A DNA stretch of 64,000 bases from Chelativorans salis (GTDB lineage: Bacteria > Pseudomonadota > Alphaproteobacteria > Rhizobiales > Rhizobiaceae): contig NZ_JAOCZP010000002.1 in NCBI RefSeq assembly GCF_025336525.1, positions 434,001 to 498,000 of the forward strand, in the 5' to 3' direction. The notes beneath the pieces are model-generated. The model was not told the DNA's origin. It was given only the letters and a program-made list of their open reading frames with translations, and did not search any database. A program made the translations under genes and the position numbers. Positions 1-11,563 of the stretch are shown in pieces (position 1 is the stretch's first letter; the number at the start of each line of letters is the position of its first letter).

Positions 1-1120
1 CGGGCAGGAGGGTCGGCTGTGCGGCGGTGCGGAAGATGACGCGGGCGCCGGGGGCGGCAGTGCGGGTGATCTCGCTCCACAACGCGTTCAGCTGCCGGTC
101 GCTCATCCAGTCCTGGGCGTCGAGCAGCACAAAGCGGTCGATGCTTGCCGCCGGCTTGATGGCGAGCAGTTCGGTGAAATTGGCATGGTGGACGGCAACG
201 CGGCCGGCATTGGCGCGGATGGTCCGGAAATTTTCGCGCTGGAGGTAGGTAGGAAGCGTGGCTTCCCCCTCCTTCGGATAGCGGCGGGCGAAGGCGGCCC
301 AGGCGAAGTAGTTGTCGCTCAGCGGAAAATGGCAGGCAAGCTTTTCCAGCCGTGCGGAAAGCACCTCGGCCATGGAGCCGCCGGAGCCCAGCAGCGCGTC
401 ATACTGCGCCGGCGGGATGCCGAGGCCGAAGAGCGAGGCCTTGCGCGAAGTGGCCCAGCGCACGAGTGGCTTGTCGAACAGGGGCTTGAGCCGTTCTTCG
501 AAGAAGCGGCGCTGCTCGCGGATGTTTTTGGCGTGCATGATCTCGGATGGGTCGACGCCATGCAGGCGGGCGACGCGGTGGCCCGTGGCGATGAAAAAGC
601 CGAGCAGGCCGGTGCGGTAGAAATCGCGGTCGAAGGCGCCGATGCGCCGCCGGCCCAAGAGGTCGCGCGTCTCCCAGTAGCGGCGGCTCGTCGCGTCGAG
701 CCTCAGTGCGATGAAGCGGTCGTAGGCTTCCTCGTTGGCCGTCTCTCCCGGCTGGCCGAAGAACCGCAGGAGGTCACCGTGGGCGGGGAGCGCGGTGAAG
801 GCGGCGAGCTTCAGCCGGTTGAGGGCCACATGGGCGGCGTTGAGGTCGACCACGTCGATGCGGGCGGGCGCGCGGGTGAGGTAGGCCAGCATGTTGCAGC
901 CGCCCGAGGCGATGGTGACGACGCGGTGGCCTTCATCGAGCGCCATCGCCTCCATGTCGACTTCCGGGTCCTCCCAGATCTGCGGATAGACGAGACCGGA
1001 GAAGAGGAGCGCGAACAGGCGCTCCGAAAGCCCCGCCTTCGTCAGGGCGGCGTTCTGATAGACGGCGCTGCCGATACGGCGGCGGGAGGAGAGGCCAATA
1101 TCGGCGGAAAGGTCAGTCAT
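1..1120 (-). CDS. btaA: BtaA: SAM:diacylglycerol 3-amino-3-carboxypropyltransferase, partial
   Basis: The minus frame opens at an ATG (1118-1120) and runs without a stop off the left edge, giving about 373 residues with the C-terminus missing. Seen: VYPQIWEDPEVD (residues 44-55) and a SAM-site loop SGGCN (72-76), typical of the DUF3419/BtaA family. Family knowledge: BtaA transfers the aminocarboxypropyl group of SAM to diacylglycerol, the first step to the betaine lipid DGTS, a phosphorus-free membrane lipid made under phosphate limitation. An AAGGGGA-like ribosome site precedes the start. The partner methyltransferase BtaB, usually next to it, would lie beyond the edge. No Pho box was recognised. 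Confidence 0.85.
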   Translation of the reverse strand, partial: MTDLSADIGLSSRRRIGSAVYQNAALTKAGLSERLFALLFSGLVYPQIWEDPEVDMEAMALDEGHRVVTIASGGCNMLAYLTRAPARIDVVDLNAAHVALNRLKLAAFTALPAHGDLLRFFGQPGETANEEAYDRFIALRLDATSRRYWETRDLLGRRRIGAFDRDFYRTGLLGFFIATGHRVARLHGVDPSEIMHAKNIREQRRFFEERLKPLFDKPLVRWATSRKASLFGLGIPPAQYDALLGSGGSMAEVLSARLEKLACHFPLSDNYFAWAAFARRYPKEGEATLPTYLQRENFRTIRANAGRVAVHHANFTELLAIKPAASIDRFVLLDAQDWMSDRQLNALWSEITRTAAPGARVIFRTAAQPTLLP

Positions 1121-1318
1121 GGGAGAATCCCCTTGGACGCTACCCAAAGGGCTAGCGGAGATGCGTGACAGGGGGGTGAAGGCGGTATGACGGTATGTGA
1201 CGGGGCTGTGGAGGAGGGGCGGCTGCCCGCCTAACCAGCGGCGGAGATCCGCCCGCAGCTTGGAACATGTCGCTGGAGCTTGGGTTAGAGCCGCAGGCCC
1301 GAAGACTAGGAGATGGCA

Positions 1319-2122
1319 ATGGATCCGAAAACCGCGCTGCCGCTCAATACCAGTCGCAACATGCCGATACTCGGCCTCGGCACCTGGCAACTGAAGGACG
1401 ATACGGCGGGCACGATCGCCGCCGCCCTAGAGCTCGGCTATCGCCTGATAGACACGGCCGTGGATTACGGAACGCAGCCAGGCATCGGCGAAGGCATCCG
1501 TCGCAGTGGCGTCGAACGTTCCGATTTCTATCTCGTCACCAAGGTGGAAGAGACGGACGACGCCTATGAGGCGACCCGCGCATATCTGGGCGAACTCGGC
1601 CTCGACTACGCAGATCTCATGCTCATACACCGCCCGCCGTCATCCGGCCCCGGCGAGGACCTGTGGCGCGGGCTGATCAAGGCGAAAGAGGACGGCCTTA
1701 CGAGGGACATCGGCGTCAGCAATTATTCCACCGACCGTATCGACCGCCTGATCGATGCCACTGGCGAGGTGCCGGCGGTCAACCAGATCGAGTGGAGCCC
1801 GTTCGGCTACAGCGACGACATGCTGCGCTACGGGCGGGAGAAGAACATGGTCATCCAGGCCTATAGCCCGCTGACGCGCGGCAAGCGGCTCGACGATACC
1901 ACACTCGGCGAGATCGCCGGCAAGCACGGCAAGTCGCCGGCCCAGGTGCTGATCCGCTGGAACCTGCAACGCGGCACGGCAGCCGTACCGAAGGCCAATC
2001 AGCGTGCCCACCTGGAGGAGAACATCGACGTCTTTGATTTCGAGCTGAGCGAAGATGACATGGCGCGGCTCGACGGTTTGAACGAGCGCTTTTCGTCGCT
2101 TGGGAGGCTTCCGTATGCCTAG
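1319..2122 (+). CDS. Aldo/keto reductase (DkgA/DkgB-like)
   Basis: 267-residue NADPH-dependent oxidoreductase of the aldo/keto reductase family. The catalytic tetrad is complete: Asp45 (IDTA), Tyr50, Lys75 (VTKV) and His104 (LIHRP); GVSNY and the late PKANQ cofactor-binding segment are also present. I chose the ATG at 1319 because AGGAG (1308-1312) lies 6 bases before it but abuts the alternative ATG at 1313. The substrate is unknown; small dicarbonyls such as methylglyoxal or 2,5-diketogluconate are usual for this clade. It stands alone and its end overlaps the end of the convergent next gene by 4 bases. Confidence 0.9.
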   Translation: MDPKTALPLNTSRNMPILGLGTWQLKDDTAGTIAAALELGYRLIDTAVDYGTQPGIGEGIRRSGVERSDFYLVTKVEETDDAYEATRAYLGELGLDYADLMLIHRPPSSGPGEDLWRGLIKAKEDGLTRDIGVSNYSTDRIDRLIDATGEVPAVNQIEWSPFGYSDDMLRYGREKNMVIQAYSPLTRGKRLDDTTLGEIAGKHGKSPAQVLIRWNLQRGTAAVPKANQRAHLEENIDVFDFELSEDDMARLDGLNERFSSLGRLPYA

Positions 2123-3102
2123 ACATTAGGCCGGCGCTGGTTCTCCCACCATCTGAGCACGCGCATTGCCCTGAGAGTCACCCACCGGGAGGGCTTGTCC
2201 GGCCCGTCGTCGACCTCGAACCAGACCCGCCCCTTCGGGCGCCAGTCGAGAGGCCACGTGCCGTCCTCCAGCCGCCGGGAGCGAATGTGGTCGATCGCCT
2301 CGCCGAGCCGCGGATCCGGATCGGCGCCGCTCGGCATCGCGGCGGAGCGGAAATAATCGAGCGCGCGCAGGATGTCGTAGCGCCAGCGGTTCGGATGCAG
2401 GAAGGACAGAAACCGCTCGTCCGCCGGCTCACCCGTCGTGAGACGGCGGAAGAGCTTGCGCCTCAGCAGATACTCCTCGCCCGACCTGCGCGCTTTCCGG
2501 GAGGCAGGCGTGCCGCCGGTGGCTCTTTCGTATTCCAGGAGCCCTTCCAGCACGTTGATCGTGCTGTCGAATGACGAGCGGACCGAGCCGTTGCACCTCT
2601 CGCAGTTCCAGCCGCCATCGTCCTGACGCTCGCCCACGAGCCTGCCGACAATGGGCGAGACGTCGACCCCGAAATAGGCGCCGTCGGCAACGGTCCGGCC
2701 GTTGATGCACTCCTCGACCTCGCCCTCCCAATAGGGCTGGCCACCCTCGTCCCAACGTGAGTTGGCGCCGATCAGCTCGACGGTCCGTCTGGCCCGGCTT
2801 GACGCGGGATCGAGACCGAATTCGCGCAGCTGTGTCAGCGAAAAGCACGTCGCCGTCCACGGCTGACCGACCTCCCGCCACTCGCGCGGATCGAAATCGG
2901 TCGGGACAAAGGCACCGCCCGCCCATTGCCCGTCCTCGTCCTGGAAGGAGAGGAGCCTGGCTCCCCAGCCCTCGGTCTCCACCTTGGCCCGCTCCGCCGC
3001 CCACTCTGGATCCGGGGCATCGAGCAGGTCGCGCATCACCTGCCACCGGATCGATGGGTCGGAGTCGAGAAGCCAGTCGATCACCGATCCGGGGTTAGTC
3101 AT
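2119..3102 (-). CDS. Alpha/alpha-toroid (squalene cyclase/prenyltransferase-like) protein of unknown function
   Basis: 327 residues. Several QW-like repeats are visible: DEDGQW (about 55-60), DDGGWNCE (about 160-167) and LEDGTWPLDW near the C-terminus, separated by helical stretches. This is the pattern of the alpha/alpha toroid found in terpene cyclases and protein prenyltransferases. The catalytic DXDD of squalene-hopene cyclases is not evident, so catalysis is doubtful. A Cys pair (CERCNG) follows one repeat. No signal peptide is seen, so it is probably cytoplasmic. It is convergent with the aldo/keto reductase. Proteins of this type are common as hypotheticals in soil bacteria; no function is inferred. 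Confidence 0.7.
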   Translation of the reverse strand: MTNPGSVIDWLLDSDPSIRWQVMRDLLDAPDPEWAAERAKVETEGWGARLLSFQDEDGQWAGGAFVPTDFDPREWREVGQPWTATCFSLTQLREFGLDPASSRARRTVELIGANSRWDEGGQPYWEGEVEECINGRTVADGAYFGVDVSPIVGRLVGERQDDGGWNCERCNGSVRSSFDSTINVLEGLLEYERATGGTPASRKARRSGEEYLLRRKLFRRLTTGEPADERFLSFLHPNRWRYDILRALDYFRSAAMPSGADPDPRLGEAIDHIRSRRLEDGTWPLDWRPKGRVWFEVDDGPDKPSRWVTLRAMRVLRWWENQRRPNV

Positions 3103-3130
3103 CAGAGCGAACCTATCAGCAGGTCGGGGC

Positions 3131-3159
3131 CGGTAGATTATTTCTAATCGCTTCTACCG
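3131..3159. terminator. Possible hairpin between two minus-strand genes
   Basis: An inverted repeat CGGTAGA (3131-3137) / TCTACCG (3153-3159) with a 15-base AT-rich loop lies in the 94-bp gap between the 5-oxoprolinase stop and the start of the toroid-protein gene. It has no clear U-run, so termination is only a possibility. Confidence 0.3.
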
Positions 3160-3196
3160 ACCCGTGCCAAGCCGATGCGTTCGTGGGAAATCCGGG

Positions 3197-6838
<3,642 letters not shown>

Positions 6839-6895
6839 GTGCTCGCTCCTCTTGCATCGGCCATCGCCGCAGCAAAACCACGTCTCGAATAAAAC

Positions 6896-6912
6896 GTCAA
6901 TAATTTATTGAC
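6896..6912. promoter_or_regulatory. Perfect palindromic operator between oplAH and the MarR-like gene
   Basis: GTCAATAATTTATTGAC is a perfect palindrome with 8-bp arms around one central base, midway in the 125-bp divergent gap. Its right arm overlaps TTGACA (6908-6913), a -35 consensus pointing to the regulator gene. The left arm overlaps TTGACG read on the minus strand (6900-6895), pointing to oplAH. Neither has a good -10 at 17 bases, so the promoters are tentative. MarR proteins bind as dimers to such palindromes, so autoregulation plus control of oplAH is a reasonable inference. Confidence 0.6.
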
Positions 6913-6963
6913 AAAATCTCACAACGTGCGACCCTCGCGCCTGGCATTGTTTTCGAGGTAGCC

Positions 6964-7485
6964 ATGACGCAGCAGAACGAGGGAATAGGGCCGATTGTTG
7001 CGGCCGCGCATCTTGCGGCCGGCCGCATGCCGGCGCTGTCGGAAATCGAGTACGCCATGACCCTGATGCACCACTCGTTCGAGCGATGGATGGTGCGCTG
7101 CATGGCGGCGGCAGGCGTATCGGGGCTGCAGCCGGTCGCCGTGCACCTTTTGCACGCCGTCGCCCACCGCGGGCGCGAGAAGACGCTGTCGGAACTGTGC
7201 ATGATGTTCAACATCGAGGACACCCACGTCGTCACCTACGCGATCAACAAGCTGGCAGCGCTCGACCTGGTGAAGAGCGGCCGGCGCGGTAAGGAGAAGA
7301 CGGTCAAGGCGACGGAAAAGGGCGTCGAGGCCTGCCGGCGCTATCACGAGGTGCGCGAGGCGCTGCTGGTGGACAGCATGAAGCGGCTCAACCTCGATGA
7401 AAAGGCGCTGTCGGGCATCGCCGCCACCATGCGCAGCATCTCCGGCCAGTACGATCAGGCTGCCCGCAGCGCCACCATCCTGTGA
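6964..7485 (+). CDS. Winged-helix MarR-like transcriptional regulator
   Basis: 173 residues. The central part (about 55-115) shows a winged helix-turn-helix: LSELCMMFNIEDTHVVTYAINKLAALDL, followed by a basic wing (KSGRRGKEKTVKATEKG), flanked by dimerisation helices as in MarR proteins (PF13463-like). It is predicted to bind DNA as a dimer in the cytoplasm. The divergent oplAH gene and the palindrome at 6896-6912 make 5-oxoproline or a related lactam a plausible ligand, which is inference from context only. Start at the ATG after GAGGTAGCC. Confidence 0.8.
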   Translation: MTQQNEGIGPIVAAAHLAAGRMPALSEIEYAMTLMHHSFERWMVRCMAAAGVSGLQPVAVHLLHAVAHRGREKTLSELCMMFNIEDTHVVTYAINKLAALDLVKSGRRGKEKTVKATEKGVEACRRYHEVREALLVDSMKRLNLDEKALSGIAATMRSISGQYDQAARSATIL

Positions 7486-7633
7486 GTGGCGGTGACGCGA
7501 TGTCGATCATTCGACTGTAACCGCTCTTCAAGAAATGTGACGAAACTCCGGAATAACAGCGCGCATTCCTGCCCCGGCTGCCCAGCGTGGGACTTGTGCC
7601 CGCCATAAGGCTTGCCTGAAAAGGAGAGATGGC

Positions 7634-7825
7634 ATGAACAAAGTTTTCATCGGGCTTATGTCCGCGGCGGCCCTTGTGGGGCTTGCCGCATGCGACGAGG
7701 GCGGTGATGCGCCTGCGCCGGAGCAGACGGCACCGCTGGAAGAGCCGGCAGAGGGGACCGACGACACAACGACACAGGGCCTTGAGCCCGATGCCGGCGG
7801 GACGGGCGAGGATACCCAGCAGTAG
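7634..7825 (+). CDS. Small secreted lipoprotein, unknown function
   Basis: 63 residues. A signal sequence ends in a lipobox (LAAC, Cys20). The mature part is about 43 residues, strongly acidic and rich in Pro, Gly and Thr, with no visible fold, so it is probably a disordered lipid-anchored peptide. AAAAGGAGAG lies just before the ATG, an excellent ribosome site. It stands alone, with a strong terminator about 105 bases past the stop. Confidence 0.75.
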   Translation: MNKVFIGLMSAAALVGLAACDEGGDAPAPEQTAPLEEPAEGTDDTTTQGLEPDAGGTGEDTQQ

Positions 7826-7930
7826 ACGCTTTCCCCGAGCAGTTCGAGGTCCGCACCGAAATCTCCCTGAGATGGCGTATGTCCCCAGGTCGCCACGGGG
7901 GAAAGGTTTAAGGCTGGGTCTCGTCCACGA

Positions 7931-7959
7931 GAAAGGCCGGTTCGCCGGCCTTTCTTTTT
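7931..7959 (+). terminator. Rho-independent terminator with TTCG tetraloop
   Basis: A perfect 10-bp stem (7931-7940 with 7945-7954) closes a TTCG loop and is followed by five Ts (7955-7959). It would end transcription of the small lipoprotein or of a short RNA from the 105-base untranslated stretch before it. Confidence 0.85.
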
Positions 7960-8058
7960 GCGTGCGCGGGCGGTTGGAGACGGGCATTCCCGTCACGGTC
8001 GGGCGCGACGAAAATCCAGCCTCGAATTCGTCGGCAAATCGTTTTAAAAGTGCCGGCG

Positions 8059-8766
8059 ATGAGCATCCTTGTCCGCATCTCCGACCTCCTGACCCGCGCA
8101 TCCGGCAGCGTTTCGACGCTGGTGGAGGCGGTGCGCATGGCCTTCAAGGGTGACCCGGAGCTGCGGCGACGGGTGGCCTTCTCGATCGCGCTGATCGCGT
8201 TGTCGGCCAAGATGGCCAAGGCCGACGGTATCGTGACGCCCGACGAGGTGCGCGCCTTCCACGAGATTTTCTCCGTACCGCGCGAGGAAATGCGCAATGT
8301 CGCCCGCCTCTACGACCTCGCCAAGAAGGACGTGGCCGGCTTCGAGGTCTATGCGCGACAGATGGCTGGGCTGTGCGGCTCGGGCAAGCCCAACTGCGCC
8401 ATGCTGGAGGACATTCTCGACGGGCTGTTCCACATTGCCAAGGCCGACGGCGTGCTGCACGACGGGGAGCAGGAATTTCTCGCCCGCGTGGCGGAGATCT
8501 TCGGCATCAACGAGGCACACTACGCGCAAATCCGCGCCAGGCACGTGACGGAGGGTGAGGGCGATCCATACATCCTGCTCGGCGTAGGGCGCGATGCTCC
8601 CTTTCAGGAGATCCGGCGCCGCTACCGGGAGCTGGTGGCCGAAAGCCATCCCGACCGCCTGATCGCACGCGGCGTGCCGGAGGAGTTCATCGCCATCGCC
8701 AACAGCCGCGTCGCCGCGCTAAACGCGGCCTATGAGCAGCTCGAGAAAACCCGGCGGACGGTATGA
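8059..8766 (+). CDS. DjlA-like co-chaperone (TerB-like domain plus J domain)
   Basis: 235 residues. The N-terminal two thirds (about 40-160) form a TerB/DjlA helical domain (KMAKADGIVTPDE, AKADGVLHDGE, two acidic metal-binding-like repeats). The C-terminus (about 170-232) is a J domain with the HPD tripeptide (ESHPDRL) that stimulates DnaK ATPase. Unlike E. coli DjlA there is no clear N-terminal membrane segment, so it may be cytoplasmic. I prefer the ATG at 8059 (MSIL) over the in-frame GTG at 8050 because relatives I recall begin MSI; neither has a strong ribosome site. It overlaps the amidase gene by 4 bases, indicating co-translation. Confidence 0.82.
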   Translation: MSILVRISDLLTRASGSVSTLVEAVRMAFKGDPELRRRVAFSIALIALSAKMAKADGIVTPDEVRAFHEIFSVPREEMRNVARLYDLAKKDVAGFEVYARQMAGLCGSGKPNCAMLEDILDGLFHIAKADGVLHDGEQEFLARVAEIFGINEAHYAQIRARHVTEGEGDPYILLGVGRDAPFQEIRRRYRELVAESHPDRLIARGVPEEFIAIANSRVAALNAAYEQLEKTRRTV

Positions 8767-9530
8767 TCGGCTTTGCCGCCGAATACGCGCCGGCGCAAGT
8801 GCGCGTCTCCCCGAATTTTGGCGAGCGGCGTGGCGGGATGCGGCCGGACACGCTGATCCTGCACTATACCGGCATGGAGAGCGGCGAGGCGGCGGAGCGC
8901 CGGCTGTGCGATCCCGAAAGCGAGGTTTCGGCGCATTATCTCGTGCACGAGGACGGGCGTGTCGTGCAGATGGTGCGTGAGGGCGCGCGCGCGTGGCACG
9001 CAGGCAGGGGGTCCTGGCAGGGGATGAGCGACGTCAACTCCTTCTCCATCGGCATTGAGATCGTTAATCCCGGCCACGAGCTCGGCTACCCGGATTTTCC
9101 CGCCCAGCAGATCGCCGCGGTGATCGCCTTGTGCCGCGATTTATGCCGGCGGCACCCGATTGTGCCGCAAAGGGTGCTTGCCCATTCGGACGTGGCACCT
9201 GGTCGCAAGGTCGATCCGGGCGAAAAGTTCCCCTGGGATCTCCTGGCGCGCGAGGGGATCGGACATCATGTCGTGCCGGCGCCGCTGACGGACGGTCCGG
9301 TGCTCGCCGAGGGAGACCGGGGCGAGGCGGTGGAGGCGCTGCAGACGATGCTGGCTCTTTATGGCTATGGCGTTGAGATAACTGGCTTTTTCGATGCCGC
9401 CACAACGACCGTTGTGAGCGCCTTCCAGCGCCATTTCCGCCCGGTGCGGGTAGATGGCATCGCTGATCCCTCGACCCGCGACACGCTTTCGCGGCTCTTG
9501 TCCGGACTGCCCAAAGACGATCTCGGCTGA
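8763..9530 (+). CDS. N-acetylmuramoyl-L-alanine amidase, AmiD type, with peptidoglycan-binding domain
   Basis: 255 residues. An Amidase_2 domain (about 15-165) carries the zinc ligands expected of the family: His34 (LILHYTG), a central SVSAHYLV-like substrate region, and the HSDVAPGRKVDPG motif with His and Asp. A PG_binding_1 domain (about 180-245) follows: GDRGEAVEALQ. It cleaves the MurNAc-L-Ala bond during peptidoglycan turnover or recycling. No signal peptide is seen, which suggests a cytoplasmic AmpD-like role or a non-classical route. ATGA overlap with the upstream DjlA-like gene. Confidence 0.88.
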   Translation: MIGFAAEYAPAQVRVSPNFGERRGGMRPDTLILHYTGMESGEAAERRLCDPESEVSAHYLVHEDGRVVQMVREGARAWHAGRGSWQGMSDVNSFSIGIEIVNPGHELGYPDFPAQQIAAVIALCRDLCRRHPIVPQRVLAHSDVAPGRKVDPGEKFPWDLLAREGIGHHVVPAPLTDGPVLAEGDRGEAVEALQTMLALYGYGVEITGFFDAATTTVVSAFQRHFRPVRVDGIADPSTRDTLSRLLSGLPKDDLG

Positions 9531-9689
9531 GTAGTAACTATTTCACAGCGTCACATCTTTTGAGTGCGCAAGCCCTTTTTGGCGCATTTTTGCCTGCCAC
9601 AGGCGCCGCTGGGTCGGCGGCGGGAATTTCCACGCCGTTCAATCAACAAAACGCGCTGCATCCGCGGCGACAAAATAAAACGGATTACA

Positions 9690-10343
9690 ATGCACATCAA
9701 AATTCTTGTTGCGGCAACGCTCGTTGTCGGCATGACGACGGGCGGCTCCGAGGCCGCAAGTGACGCTCCCGAGACGCCTGCCGTCGTGACGGCCAATGCA
9801 AACGGCACCAACAAGGGCTCACTTGCCCCCTTGCTCAAGCAGTTCATACGGGGCGGAAAAGCTGCTCCCACTGCCGAACGCGAGGAAAAGGTGGCGCGAC
9901 TGGAAGAGTTCGCCAGCGGCACCAGCCGCAATGCCAAGCGGGTGAACGAAGCCAAATCGCCCAAGGCCAGGCAATCCTACCACACGATCATTTCGCGCTA
10001 TGCCGCCGAATACGGCGTGCCGGTGGCGCTCGCGCATGCCGTTATTTCGGTGGAGAGCAATTACCGCGCCTCGGCGCGTGGCAGGGCGGGCGAAATCGGC
10101 CTGATGCAGATCAAGCCGTCCACCGCTCGCGGCCTGGGCTACCGCGGATCCGCCGGCGCGCTCTTCGACCCCGAAACGAACATCAAGTACGGCATGAAAT
10201 ACCTCGCCGGCGCATACCGGCTGGGAGGCGGCAATACCTGCGGCGCTATCCTGCGGTACAATGCCGGCCATGGCGCCAAGCGCATGAACCCGGTCTCCTC
10301 TGCTTACTGCACCAAGGTGAAGCGCATCTTGGCTGGCGGGTAG
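9690..10343 (+). CDS. Lytic transglycosylase (SLT domain), periplasmic
   Basis: 217 residues from the ATG at 9690, which begins a signal peptide (MHIKILVAATLVVGMTTGG, cleavage near residue 22). The mature protein has a basic linker and a C-terminal SLT domain (about 110-215) with the catalytic Glu in ISVESNY, then GLMQIKPSTAR and YNAGHG, the standard family-1 motifs. It cuts the MurNAc-GlcNAc bond to give 1,6-anhydro ends. The frame stays open upstream to 9564, but that part lacks signal-peptide character and I exclude it. Two Cys near the C-terminus may form a disulfide. The adjoining amidase suggests a wall-remodelling neighbourhood. Confidence 0.88.
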   Translation: MHIKILVAATLVVGMTTGGSEAASDAPETPAVVTANANGTNKGSLAPLLKQFIRGGKAAPTAEREEKVARLEEFASGTSRNAKRVNEAKSPKARQSYHTIISRYAAEYGVPVALAHAVISVESNYRASARGRAGEIGLMQIKPSTARGLGYRGSAGALFDPETNIKYGMKYLAGAYRLGGGNTCGAILRYNAGHGAKRMNPVSSAYCTKVKRILAGG

Positions 10344-10375
10344 CGCATTGGCCCGAAAGCCGGAACTCGACTAAG

Positions 10376-10752
10376 GCGTTTATCATTCATCTGAAGCGTG
10401 CGGCAGAACGCAGGCAGCAGGTCGAAAGGCTGGCTGCCTGTCCCGGCGGAAATCAATTGCGCGAATGGGCGGCGCTTGGCAATGAAGTGGGCCGCACACG
10501 CTCGACCACATCCATCTGCCGGAGCAGCCGCCGGATGAGGCGATGCGCCAGATTGTCCGCTCGCGCAGCCTCCTTGAGGATATTTTCGGTGAGAAAGTGC
10601 TTTCCTTCAGTTATCCGTACGGACAGGAGGGAGAGATATACCGCCGGATGGTTCAGGAGGCGGGATAGCTTTATGCCGTGACAACCTGTCGTGGCCGCGC
10701 ACGCCTTCTGACGCCCTGTCTGGCTCCCTCGCGCTACGATCCGGCGCAATGA
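10376..10752 (+). pseudogene. Decayed chimera: glycosyltransferase-25-like start joined to polysaccharide deacetylase tail
   Basis: From 10376 the frame reads like the start of a family-25 glycosyltransferase (FIIHLKRAAERRQQVERL), then runs straight into deacetylase-like sequence (EWAALGNEVG). At about 10493-10495 one base appears missing; the next frame continues HTLDHIHLPE and SFSYPYGQEGEIYRRMVQEAG, hallmarks of NodB-type polysaccharide deacetylases, up to a TAG at 10666. Matching sequence then goes on to a stop at 10750-10752. So I see an internal deletion that fused two genes, a frameshift and a stop. Family assignments are by eye, and the GT25 part is only about 20 residues. Confidence 0.6.
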
Positions 10753-10893
10753 CACATCGCTCCATTTTTTGAAGAAGTGCCTGACAGGATAGCCGTCCAC
10801 TCCCGGCATTTGCGATGTCCGCGGCCAACCAACTATCTCTGGGACGACGAATTATCCCGCCGAATAAATGTCTTAAGCTTTAGCCGGAAGGCA

Positions 10894-10923
10894 TTGCTTT
10901 TTAGTGCTCGAATCCCTTTATAC
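10894..10923 (+). promoter_or_regulatory. Probable rnpB promoter
   Basis: TTGCTT (10894-10899) and TTATAC (10918-10923) are spaced by 18 bases and put the start of transcription at about 10929-10931, exactly where the P1 helix of RNase P RNA begins. Confidence 0.65.
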
Positions 10924-10928
10924 GATGC

Positions 10929-11346
<418 letters not shown>

Positions 11347-11421
11347 CATTCTTCCTTAGTAAGAGCGGCCTGGCCCTCGTCTCCGGGAGGGATGCGTTGA
11401 GGTGGGATAAATCCCCCCGCG

Positions 11422-11529
11422 CGTCATCCCGGTCAAAACGAAGTGAGGGCCGGGATCCATTCCGTGACACCGCCGTTCCGGAACGGGCCCCGGACAGCCG
11501 CAGCTATCGCTCCGGCTTCCGGGATGACG
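11422..11529. repeat. Intergenic palindromic repeat element
   Basis: CGTCATCCCGG (11422-11432) is repeated inverted and perfectly as CCGGGATGACG (11519-11529), enclosing GGGCCGGGATCCATTCC and other short palindromes. Elements with CGTCATCCCGG ends and a CCGGGATCCATTCC core are, as I recall, abundant between genes in alphaproteobacteria. It fills most of the gap between rnpB and the convergent Slam gene and could fold into a bidirectional hairpin. Confidence 0.6.
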
Positions 11530-11563
11530 GCGTGGATTTGATCCGGCCTAAGGGCATCCCACT

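Noticed and set aside
9564-9689. Upstream extension of the lytic transglycosylase frame
   Set aside because: The extension is Arg-rich and would hide the evident signal peptide that begins at 9690.
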